This document shows, in pieces, positions 23,227-33,239 of a DNA stretch of 64,000 nucleotides. Positions within the stretch are counted from its first letter, which is position 1. Each line of letters starts with the position of its first letter. The notes under the pieces were generated by a model that saw nothing but the letters and a program-made list of their open reading frames with translations, was not told the origin of the DNA and ran no database searches. Both the position numbers and the translations under genes were made by a program. The stretch comes from Panagrolaimus kolymaensis (lineage: Eukaryota > Nematoda > Chromadorea > Rhabditida > Panagrolaimidae): assembly GCA_028622995.1 (NCBI GenBank), contig JAJQJQ010000002.1:5394001-5458000 (forward strand), given 5' to 3'.

Positions 23227-26200
23227 GAAAGCTTTAATGATTAAAGATTATTTCGATGTGCTCATTTGAAAAGGGCAAGGATTAAAAAATTTCAACTTTA
23301 AAAAATTGTATTTCAGATTTCTTATTGTAAATTATTTGAAACTCCAATGCTATGACAGCAATGAAAACAAATAACATAAAATAAGAAATCATTCAAATCC
23401 ATTTTTAAAGTATCTATCCTTTTTGAACCTTTAACTTTTCAAATAATCACTTCAAAATTAACCATTCAGCATTAAAGCCTTTCACACATGCTTGATTGTT
23501 TAAAAAATTTACTTCATTTAAAATTTTATTCAATCTGATTTATAATCCAATTCTCTATAATTTATTGCCGAATTCGCAAAAGCTCTCAGTAGTATTTTAC
23601 ATTTAAAGCGCTAAGTCTTTCCGACAAATAGGTGAATGTATAATAAATATGTCTTTGATTGATCGTTGTATAAAAGCATACATACGGAAGCACCCATGTC
23701 TTGTGATTGAATGAATGACTGAACGCAGAGAGCAAATTTTTCTTGTGAGTTTTTTTCTTCCAAAATGCAGACAGAAAAAATGGTGAATAATAATAAAAAA
23801 CATTCACTTTGCTTGATGCTCATTTTTTAGTTTATTTATCGCAAACATAACTTTTTTATGGCGCATTTTAAATTTATTTTTAGTTTCTCCGCCTTCCATA
23901 AATTTATTCATTTTTTTTATTTCCTACTTTATTTATCGCAATTCAAAAAAGGAATATGCGTTCCGCTAATATGCACACATTTGTTTGCATCCATCCATTC
24001 ACATATATTTAAAAGAAAAAATGGAACAAAAGAAAAAACCACATGACTCCATTTCTTACGTCGCGGACATTTTTTTCTCTCTAAAAGAGAACACGTTTTT
24101 TGATGGCAGCTGCTCTTACACAAATAAAATACATTTTATTTTTCTTCATTCGCTTGCTCGCAGCGTCAGCAACACATACACCGCGCGCTCATGTCTATTT
24201 TATTTTATTTTTCTCATCATACTGCTTCGCCACCGACATATCCTAAATACGAGTGTCAAAATAACGCGATTGCCTACAATTTCACCAACTCCCGCTATTC
24301 CATCGATCGACCATTTCGCTTTATTCCATTTTGTTTTGCCCTTTTCTTCGAAGGGACAACTGAAGAAAAAGCGCAGAAATGGGAGCCTTTTTATACTTCT
24401 TTTTTTGTTTAGTCATGTCTTCCGTATTTCCTACCCTTACTTACACACATTCTATTTTTACTTAGGAAAACTCGAAGCCCCTCCTACTTTTTGTGCCATT
24501 TGGTACCCGTCGTCGTATTACTAGTTTACAACGTTAAAAGATAGAAATAATCTGTGGGCGTTGCCTAAATAGTACACTCAAAGTCAAAAAAATAATTATG
24601 ATTTTTCCTTTCTCCTTTTCCCCTCCTAATACCACCACAATGTGATGTGCGAATACGCATTAAAATCAATAAGGGACGTCGTCTAACACATGCGCTGACA
24701 CACACAGCGAAAAGTAAAGCAAAACTATAGTATTTTTCAAAGAAGACTCGTTTGTTTATCACATCTTTTTTTTTTCAAAGAAAAATATATTGCGAAGAGA
24801 TGGTGGTGGTGGCACCATTTATTTTGAATATGCATGTTCTTTGTTTCATTCGGTTCTAGTTCCATTTTTTCCATAGAATTACTTAAAATATTTTTTTTAT
24901 TTTAGGCGGAAAATTGCTTTTCCAATATCATTAAAACTTTAAAGAAGAAATTATTGTTGCAGCTTTAGCAAGAATGCTTTTATTGATTTTAGCAGCAGGC
25001 AGCAAGCATTTAGTTAAATGCTAGCTTGCTTCTTTTCAAGAAAATGGAACATTTTTTCAAGCATTGGCAATTTTACACTTGTCAACAGCCAGCAATGAAT
25101 TACATTAGAAAAAAATGTCGTTAAAAATAGCCACATGAAAAAGGCTTTCATTTAACGTTAAAATATTAACGAGATTTTGAAAAGGAATAAAAAAGAAAGC
25201 TATTTATTTATAAAAAAAAAACAATCGAGTAAAGGCATAATGTTGCATTTGTGAAAAAAATGCACATGGTCAAATTATTGATTGCACTTTTAAAAGCAGC
25301 GCTTTTGCTTGCAACAAACTGAGCCAAGGTCGTATCGACCTAATGGGAAAGAAGAAGAAAAGAAGAATGGAAAGTTTTAAAATAATTCTTGCAAAAAATC
25401 TTATTCAAAATATTCGGATTATCCACAAGATAGGATAAAAAAACAATGACACTCCATCGTTATTGATGGCAGAGGAGCAATTTTCAAACTAAAGAAAAGC
25501 GCAATGTGACCTTCTTGAATGTTTTAAAAACTACAGTGATGGATAAAAAAAAAGCTATTTTGGTCAATTTTGAAAGTCATAAAAATAATAAAAGTTATAA
25601 AAAATCAAACACTTCAAAATGAAAATTGATTTGAATATGTGGTATCGTTTTAAAATGGTTTTTTATAAAGCAAAAATAAAGAAAGAAAAATTTATCGTTT
25701 TGCATTTTATTACTGGTCGAACTTTAAAATTAAATTTCATAAACACGATTGCAGATAACAAAACAATATAACGTTGTGAAAAAAGCCAAATAAGGTAAAA
25801 CAAAAATAAAATCAAACGCAAATACAAATTTAAAGAAAAAAATATTCGCGATGCTTTAATTTTTTTGATCGTAAACAAGCAAAAACAAAAAAAAATGGCA
25901 AACGTCTTCGTAGATAGAAAGATAAAACGCAAAAAAGCAACATAAAAACAACATAGCTGGGAAAAAAAGAAAAATACAAAGATCTTTTTGTGACATTTGC
26001 ATTTTTTTGCTCCGCTTTTTTTGAGCCCGTTCTTCTGCTTTCAGTCTGTTGTTTACAGAAAAAAATAATCAAAAAACTTTTATTGGCATACATATGCCTT
26101 CATATGTATCAAAATGGGAGGAGAGTAAAAAAGTCTGTCTTGATTTAATTGGTTTAATTAACCATTTGGCTTGGATCGTAACTAAATCAAATAATGCAAT

Positions 26201-27240
26201 TTGAGACATGTACTTTCGATAAGATTATGTATTAAACGAATTTATTTTATGCTTTCCTTTCAATCGAATACACACTTTGGTGAATAGCTACAGTATCCAA
26301 AAACACAATAGCTTTGATGAAGAAAAAAAATAGAACTTTTTTATTAGAAAAAATGTTGCTATATAAACTTCCTCTTCTTTTATCGTTTTCTTCCTATGCT
26401 AATCATCATTTTTTACAACGTTAGTTAGTGGTTTCGTTTTTTTTCTTTTTGGTACTGCTTTAGCGTTTGCACTTTTCTTGCGTTCATACTTTTCATCTTC
26501 ATTAATCCAATGTCATAAAGAAATAAATTACAATATATTTCAAAAATCATCATCGATTAAAGAAGATGAGAAATTAAAAATGTTGAAGCAAATGCCAGCG
26601 TTTTTCGTACTACAGTATCCATTCACTAAATTTTGTTTAACAAACTTTGATGCATTCTGTAATTCTAATGGTGGTATAGAAAATGCTAAACTAACGTCTG
26701 TGAATTGAGTTTGAAAAAATGTAATAAACATAAAAAAAGTATTTGGAAAGCTTTAAAATCAATTTATTTAAAGATAGTTGGTAACATCGATAGATCGTTG
26801 GTACAAAAAAAAAATGGATGTAAACAGCCTCTCTTCAAAATTTCATTTTTCAGAATAAAACATGTGATCGCAAAAAGTAATAAACATTGGCAGAAAGTAA
26901 ATTCATAGATTTGACAGGTTGTTAGATTATCTAAAAATTAAGCATACATATTTGTTATCAATCATCTTGCGTCGGTTTAAATATGATTTTATGAGTAAAA
27001 ATATCAAGAAAAAACCAATAAACACATGTCAAATTTTAACTGCAAAGACTAACTGATAATAAAAACCATTTTAGAATAATCTCTAATTGGAGTTGTAAAC
27101 GCCGGAAAAGAATAATGAATTTGAGAAGAAAGCAACAAAGTGTTCATGAGAAAATTTATTGTTTACAAGCAAAAAAGATAAACATTCACAGAGAAAAATA
27201 ACAAGTAAACATAAATAAAAATAACAGAAAAGGTGTTTCT
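23227..27240. other. 4-kb region with no supported gene
   Basis: The 179-codon plus-strand frame at 23985-24524 lies in pyrimidine-rich DNA and has no splice or family support. A segment at about 26480-26710 is open on both strands with fairly coding-like composition, but I could not connect it to other exons. Purine/pyrimidine tracts, a (GGT)4 run near 24802 and several CACACA-type islands look like regulatory DNA. No RNA gene was recognised. Confidence 0.45.
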
Positions 27241-28766
27241 TTAATCATCAAAATCATTATTGAGCGTTGAGCCAATCCATACAAAATGTTCGACGATTTC
27301 ATCTTCACTATTGAGAGCTCTTTCTTCAGCACGAACACGAGTGTCAAAAGTCTTAACAAAATCTTCACATTCATTCCATAAAAGTAAATCATTCTTAGTT
27401 CTCCTAAAAAAATGAATTATAGCAAATATTATTGTAATATAATGATACTTACTTGTAAGCAGGAAACATGTTATCACGAAGTTGTTTAACAGGAATACCA
27501 CTACGAGGAGCATTATAAACAGCTTTCAAAATTTCTTTGATCATTTTAGTTTTCTTTTCTTCATAGGCCGCATTTTGCTTTTTACGAATTTGAAAGAGAT
27601 AATAAGCAAAGAAACCAAGTCCAGCAAGAATACCCATAATCAAAAATGGCATAATTGCATATTTGAAACCAGCCATAATGATATAATTGACGAAACTAGA
27701 AGTTGTACTAATTCCACGATGAACATTATCAGGAAAGAAAATAAAAGCAAGAACGCCAGCAGATAAAGCTAAACCACCAAAAAAGGCTGGGTTTAAAGTT
27801 TCAGGAAGAGCAGATGCAATTTTTCTAGTTGATTCATTCAAAAAAGATGAGTTCATTGAAGTGTTACGATTAGAAGGTTTGGAAACATATGATGAAGTTC
27901 GACTTGTACGTGGAATATATCTTGAGAATTCTCTATGATCATCTTCATCATTAACGTCAGAAGCATTGAAGTCAACTAAAAACAAATAATTCAAAAAGAA
28001 AAAAAGTAAAAATGTACTCACTTTTTTGATAACTAGAGTTTGATGGACGTGAAGTTGAAACATCGAGAGAATTTCGATCATTTGATGGACGTTGAGGAGC
28101 AACTCCAAGAGAAATACGATCGTTGGATGAGCGTGGAGGTAAAACACCAAGAGAACTGCGATCATTTAATGGACGCGAAGTTGAAACACCAAGAGGACTG
28201 CGAGATGGTCGCGAAGTTGAGACATCGTTAGAACTATGCTCATTTGATGAACGTGAAGTTGTAACACCAAGAGAACTGCGATCATTTGATGGACGTGAAG
28301 TTGAAACATCGAGAAAGCTGCGATCGTTTGAATAACGTGGAGGTGAAGGATCAAGAGAAACGCGATCAAAAGGTTGTAAAACATTGGGAGAGCTTCTACG
28401 ATAAGTTTGTTTGACTGGCGATGAACGTCTTGCAGGAGGTGATGGATGTTTAGCAAGTGAAACGGCTGGTGGTCGTTCATTTGTAACAGGAGCTGGTGGA
28501 ACAGTAAACACAGTAGTTCTTCTTCTTGCAGGTGAAACAGTTCTTGCTGGTGAAGGAGGAGGTGAAGATGATTGAAACAAGGCTTTTGGAGAGCTTCGCC
28601 GGCTATTCTTTGACTTCGATGAAGTGTTTTGACCAGATATAGCATTCACAAGCTTTTTGATATAGACTTTTCGAGTTGAAGGTGTAACTGGACCAACATT
28701 AATTCCATGAGAAATACATTCAATACGAAGTTCATCATCATTGAGATTATCATAAGAGCCCGACAT
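27241..28766 (-). CDS. lem-2: LEM-domain inner nuclear membrane protein (LEM-2/MAN1 family)
   Basis: Minus-strand exons 28022-28766, 27453-27975 and 27241-27403 join in phase to about 476 residues. The N-terminus (residues 1-45, LNDDELRIECISHGINVGPV then TPSTRKVYIKKL) is a LEM domain, which binds BAF. A disordered Ser/Pro/Arg linker follows, containing seven tandem 14-residue units. Two hydrophobic segments (FFGGLALSAGVLAFIFFP and IMPFLIMGILAGLGFFAYYL) flank a lumenal loop. The C-terminal AYEEKKTKMIKEILKAVYNA ... FVKTFDTRVRAEERAL part is the MAN1/Src1 C-terminal winged helix. This architecture is that of LEM-2 (Ce-MAN1), which anchors chromatin and supports nuclear envelope integrity. An acceptor-like ATTCTAG lies 13 nt before the ATG. 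Confidence 0.9.
28044..28340 (-). repeat. Tandem 42-bp coding repeat in the LEM-2 linker
   Basis: About seven 14-residue units of the pattern SNDRxSLxVxTSRP are visible (SNDRSFLDVSTSRP, SNDRSSLGVTTSRS, SNEHSSNDVSTSRP, one shortened unit, LNDRSSLGVLPPRS, SNDRISLGVAPQRP, SNDRNSLDVSTSRP). The matching DNA period is 42 bp. The arrangement keeps SxR/RS dipeptides evenly spaced. Confidence 0.85.
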
Positions 28767-29207
28767 TGTTGTTTGGATCTAGAATATATATAAAAATGGA
28801 TTATTAAAGCAGTAATTTTAACACGTTTAAAAAAATAATGCTGACGAGCATTAGAAGATATTCTTTTTCAAGGCCAAAAAACATGAAACTTTAAAATATT
28901 ATTTTGAAAGGAGAAGAAAGTTAAAAAAAATTTGAAGTGTTGAACATTTCAAAATGGAAAAAAACGGCGGGAGTGGTTTTCGTTGCGAAATATTTTTTTT
29001 GTTTTGCTTTTGTGTTTGATTTTTTCCACGGGCATTGAATTCATGAAAGTAAACTAACTAAAAAAATGCGTTATTACACTTTTTAATGTTAATGAACTCA
29101 AGTAACAGTAGATTTTTAATATCTTTCAGATAAAAAATGCTTACAAATTAATTAAAAATAACAACAGCGCATTTATGGCAATATAAATAAAGAAAAGCTA
29201 AAAATTT
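28767..29207. other. Intergenic upstream of lem-2
   Basis: AT-rich, no coding exon or RNA gene recognised. It probably holds the lem-2 promoter and the 3' region of the small minus-strand gene at 29208. Confidence 0.4.
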
Positions 29208-29522
29208 CTATAAAGCTTTCGATTTATTCTTTAAAACTTTATTTTTCTTCTTTTGCATTTTATCTTCAACTTTCGATTGATTTTTGGCCATTAGATTTCC
29301 TTCATTATTTCCTAACTTTCTTCCATTTAAATTTAGTGCTTCTCCACCAGCAAAGATCGCAGTCTCAAATGATCGTTCATTTTCATATATTCCAAGACGA
29401 TTTAAAGCTTTGTTTGACTATTCTGGAACAATAGGTTTAAGAAGGACGCTGGATATTCTTATCGTTTCATATGAAATGTTTTATTTAATAAGAAAGCTTT
29501 GTATATAATTTTTGTACACCAT
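29208..29522 (-). CDS. Probable 70-residue Lys/Asn-rich small protein with a one-codon first exon
   Basis: On the minus strand an exon at 29208-29417 is open for 69 codons to TAG. It reads NRLGIYENERSFETAIFAGG, then EALNLNGRKLGNNEG, and ends in a basic tail MQKKKNKVLKNKSKAL. Composition and codon use match the real exons of the window. The frame is closed by TAG just at the acceptor. An ATG followed directly by GTGTAC lies at 29520-29522 and joins in phase 0, giving the start. The basic tail suggests a nuclear or nucleolar protein. No family was recognised, and the first exon is inferred. Confidence 0.5.
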
Positions 29523-29653
29523 TTGGTTTCAAGAAGCTCAAAGAGGAGGTAATTGTAATGGAATATGTGCATTATTAATTTGTGAAAGGCACTCTTATAA
29601 GGCCTGCTCTAAACAGTTTCAATGCTTAGTAAAGTTTGTGTTTTAAAAAAATA

Positions 29654-29793
29654 AGCCCCTCAAGGGCGTCCAAAAATTGCGAATGATACCCATATTTCAG
29701 AGATCATCGCGGGTAATTGGTGAAAGTTTTCAACCAGCAATAAACGCACCTCGGTTTCCCTCATTGGTCACGTTATCGCCTCTGCGCAAAGCT
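29654..29793 (-). ncRNA. U4: U4 spliceosomal snRNA
   Basis: Read on the minus strand the transcript begins AGCTTTGCGCAGAGGCGATA, the highly conserved U4 5' end that pairs with U6 (stem II). The kink-turn 5' stem-loop follows with CCAATGAGG and CCGAGG, the binding site of the 15.5K/SNU13 protein. Next comes TTGCTGGTTGAAAACTTT, the stem I region pairing with U6. Near the 3' end is the Sm site AATTTTTGG, then a terminal hairpin GCCC-TTGAG-GGGC. The length of about 140 nt matches metazoan U4. The 3' end is set by the last hairpin and may be off by a few bases. All functional elements look intact, so this is likely a functional gene rather than a pseudogene. Confidence 0.93.
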
Positions 29794-30295
29794 AATGATT
29801 AAATTTTTGACCATTTTTTTTACTACATTATGAAAGAAGGTCGCAACCAAAAAGAACTTATGAAAGAGAGAAAAAAAGAAAACTATCTCTCAATGGAAAA
29901 AAAGGCGGCGGCTGTTATTTTTTAGTTGAGCTAAAGCAAGACGCTGCAAAAAATTCTTTATGGTTGTTGCAAAGCAAGAAAACAACCAACAACAACTGCC
30001 AGCTTTTATCATATGAGAATTGTTAATGGCTTTGTTTACGAATTTTATAACATTTATTTTGTTTATTGGATTTTGCTATTTATAAAATAAAAAATAAAAA
30101 TATATACATTTATTTTTTTAATATAAATAAATTCCGAATTTTAAATATTAAAATTAAAGCACAATTGAGCTTTTTAAAAGTTTACGTAACAAGATAAATA
30201 ATTAAAGCATTTTTTCACATCAAATTAGGCACTTGAGAATGAGATGGAATCCAAATTTAAAAACTGTAAGCATAAACGCGAAAATATTTGGAGGA
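29794..30295. other. U4 promoter side and 3' region of the repeat-precursor gene
   Basis: The bases just above 29793 should hold the U4 proximal sequence element on the minus strand. I cannot point to a consensus. The remainder is AT-rich with AATAAA signals near 30085-30130 that could end the minus-strand gene at 30296. No coding exon. Confidence 0.35.
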
Positions 30296-31683
30296 TTAAG
30301 CATAACGACGAGCACGAATTTGGACTAAAAAAAGTTTCGTATTAGCTCTTTTCAAATTATCAATTCCAAGTCGAATATTATGTTTATCCGCAGAAAGGAT
30401 TATTGTGGATAATAAATTCGACAACGAAGATACTTCGATAAACACTTTTTCTTATTTTTTCTATTTAATCGTCGCTTACCTTCACGACGTTTTCGAGATC
30501 CAATGCCCAAATCTGGCAACCAACTGCTTTCTTCTTCAACACCTTTAGGAGTTACGGAATCCTTTGGTGGTTCAGTGACTTCGTAATTGGCATCTCCAAC
30601 AAAATCGCTGTCACGCTTTTTACGACTTCCAAGGCCCAAATCTGGAAGTCCATCATCCTTTTCAACACCTTGAGGAGTTACAGCAGATTTTGGAGGTTCA
30701 GTAACGGGTTCACGAAATTCATCATCCTCATTATTTCGCTTCTTGCGACTACCAAGACCCACTTCAGGAAGTCCATCATCTTTTTCAACTCCTTCGGGTG
30801 TGACAGCGCCCTTAGGTGGTTCGGTTACAGGTTCACGAAATTCATCACCCTCATCAGTTCGCTTCTTGCGACTTCCAAGTCCCAAATCTGGAAGACCATC
30901 ATCCTTTTCAACACCTTGAGGAGTTACAGCAGATTTTGGAGGTTCGGTTACAGGTTCACGAAATTCATCACCCTCATCAGTTCGCTTCTTGCGACTTCCA
31001 AGTCCCAAATCTGGAAGGCCATCATCCTTTTCAACACCTTCGGGTGTGACAGCGCCCTTAGGTGGCTCGGTTACAGGTTCACGAAATTCATCATCATCAC
31101 CTCGTTTTTTGCGACTTCCAAGGCCCAAATCTGGAAGGCCATCATCCTTTTCAACACCTTGAGGTGTTACAGCAGATTTAGGTGGTTCAGTAACAGGATA
31201 ATCGCTTGCACCAACATTGGTTTCTTTTTGAGTTTCAGTAACATCTCGTTTAATTTTAGTTGATTTAACAATTGGAACTCCAGCATTTTCAATGACTCCA
31301 AGTGGGACAACGACAGTGGTTAAAACAGGAGCAGCATCAATTGATTTTTCTTCCGATGATTCGGAAGATGATGAAACCGGTTTTGGAACGGCACTACGTT
31401 TAACTTTTGCTGATTCAATGATTGGAACTCCTGTGTCTTCGATGACACCAATGGGAGTAAAAGCGGTGGTTAAAATAACTGCAGCGTTAATAGATTTTTC
31501 TTCCGATGATTCTGAAGATGATGGTTTTGGTACTGCATCTCGTTTAATTAAAGGATGACCCGCAGTGGACATAAGTTGAGTTCCTTCAAGGGCAATAGCT
31601 GTTGGAAGTTCGGTGACTTGATCATCGGTAGCGGATGAAAAAGCCAGAAAAGCACAAAATATCGAAAATAAAATAAGTTTCAT
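30296..31683 (-). CDS. Secreted repeat precursor with furin-type RKKR sites (possible peptide prohormone)
   Basis: Two minus-strand exons (30480-31683 and 30296-30324) encode about 410 residues. A clear signal peptide (MKLILFSIFCAFLAFSSATD) is followed by two divergent repeats with KR sites (AVPKPSSSESSEEKSI type). Five strong repeats of about 40 residues then follow, built as EFREPVTEPPK-(S/G)AVTP-(Q/E)GVEKDDGLPDLGLGSRKKR. A divergent sixth ends GIGSRKRR. Each unit ends in R-K-K-R, a furin/Kex2-type cleavage motif, so proprotein convertases should release near-identical acidic peptides. The donor GAAG|GTAAGC makes the genomic read-through KRRLNRKNKKK intronic; the true end is EVQIRARRYA. There is no Gly directly before the basic sites, so C-terminal amidation is not predicted. 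I know no matching family. A cuticle or secreted structural protein is the alternative. Confidence 0.85.
30570..31200 (-). repeat. Tandem coding repeats of about 120 bp
   Basis: Five to six head-to-tail copies of a roughly 117-123 bp unit within the precursor gene. The copies at about 30640-30760, 30760-30880, 30880-31000 and 31000-31110 are nearly identical at the DNA level (shared strings such as CTTCTTGCGACTTCCAAG). They alternate between two variants (SAVTPQ and GAVTPE), which suggests duplication of a two-unit block. Confidence 0.85.
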
Positions 31684-33063
31684 CTTTTCACTAAAAATAT
31701 CAATGAATGATTCAAAATCAAATGTTTTTGTTTGTTTTTATATCATCGAACAAAATCGCGGATGGCAGCAAACAACAAATAATAGCAGCTGAGAGAAAGG
31801 TAAAACTTTTAAAAAAACAAATAGCCACGGGGGAAAGAAAAGGCGGGAACTTGTTTTTAATTGTTTATTGTTTGTCGAAAAAATCACACAAGCAAAATTG
31901 ACGCTTAAGAAATAATCATTAAAACTTTTGATTGACTCATAAAAATGGTGTCAAAGATTGTCGTCAAACTTTAATTACAATTTTATTGGGACTGTATTTC
32001 TCATCATAATTACAATGATAATATCCAATTTATTTTGTCTGGAAAATGTCAAAAAATTTCTTTTAGCCGAACATCCGCTGTTGCTTCAATAATAAAAAAA
32101 AGTTTTGTTATTTTTTGATTGGTAGTAGTAATCTTTGATTCAAAACAACCTTTAGCCAGTGTTCTTGTTCAATTGAAAAAAAGGAGATGAAATAATTTAT
32201 TTCTTGTTTTTAATGTTGTTGTCGGTGTCTATTTAAAATCTGACTAATCCATAAAAAAGTATTTTTTGTTTGATTGTTTGTTGCGTATCCTTGTGATGAT
32301 GATGTCAGGATCCATTGGCGGCGGCTGGACGTACGTGCATGAAAAAATAAAAAGCATCCGATCAAGTTTATTTCGAATATCAGGCGGTGGTGAGTAAAAA
32401 ATAATAATAAAACAAAACAAATATATTTTATCTCCCATATTTTTGCTTGGTTTTTTTTTAAATTATCATGAAGCTTTAATGTTTGACTAATAATTGCAAC
32501 ATGTTAATTGCGATTAGGGTGTTATGAATTTATTTACGAATTTCACGACATACTGTAATAAACATTATTTTTTTCTTCGAAGAATTAAACTTGCAAACTA
32601 ACTTGTTTGCAACCTTTTCATAAAAAAAAATATACCAAGAACAACTTTCTGCTCTTTCCGAGGACATTAAAATTTTAAATATACAATTTTTTTTCTTATT
32701 ATTTTGTTATTACATTTTTTTAATTTCAATAAAAATACACATGTGTGTGTGAAATTGCAGGTGAGAAACTTGGATGAAAAAAAAAATGTATTTGAAACAA
32801 CTCTCGAACAAATAAAAAAAAGACGCAGCATAATTACGTTATTGTTTCATGTTCCCATAAACACATACCTTTGATTTAGGATTAATTTTTTATTGTCTGA
32901 AATAATTTTATAAGATTATTAAATAAAATAAAATACGTTGGTTGTAAATGCGTAAGTAAATGATCATCACACATCCATCACAGTTAAACTTGAAAAATGA
33001 CTTAAACGTGACATGTTCTTTCGTTATATTTTTTAGTCTTTTTGTTGTATTAAAATTTATATT

Positions 33064-33239
33064 TCACCGAAAAGCTTTATTAAAACATGGAAATTCGTGT
33101 TTTCTGACAGGTGAAATATTTATAGTTTTGGCAAATTTCAAATGTCGTTGTAGCGTATTTTTTGATGTCACATTGCTTGAAGTTATTGCCAAATATGCTT
33201 TTTCTTGCTTTTCAAATGATGCTTCAACCAGTTTTTTTT
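33064..33239 (-). CDS. Orphan exon-like segment (terminal exon?)
   Basis: After a TATTTTTTTAG acceptor the minus strand is open for 58 codons to TGA, with coding-like composition (LVEASFEKQEKAYLAITSSN; NTLQRHLKFAKTIN). The plus strand is also open here, but with an F/S/C-rich translation. No upstream exon with a matching phase was found, so this may be chance or a decayed gene. Confidence 0.22.

Noticed and set aside
23985..24524. 179-codon plus-strand open frame
   Set aside because: Pyrimidine-rich DNA yields few stop codons on this strand. The translation is F/L/S-rich without domain, splice or signal structure, and overlapping frames are open as well.
26478..26908. Two plus-strand frames and an overlapping minus-strand frame
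   Set aside because: Both strands are open with similar quality, and no ATG with an acceptor or splice chain could be fitted. Possibly a decayed gene.
28040..28335. Plus-strand repetitive frames opposite lem-2
   Set aside because: Shadows of the 42-bp coding repeat on the minus strand.
30400..30479. Basic C-terminal tail of the repeat precursor (GKRRLNRKNKKK...)
   Set aside because: It begins at a consensus GTAAGC donor; an in-phase short final exon exists at 30296-30324, so the tail is intronic read-through.
30670..31263. 197-codon plus-strand frame
   Set aside because: It is the antisense shadow of the repeat precursor; its periodicity mirrors the coding repeats.
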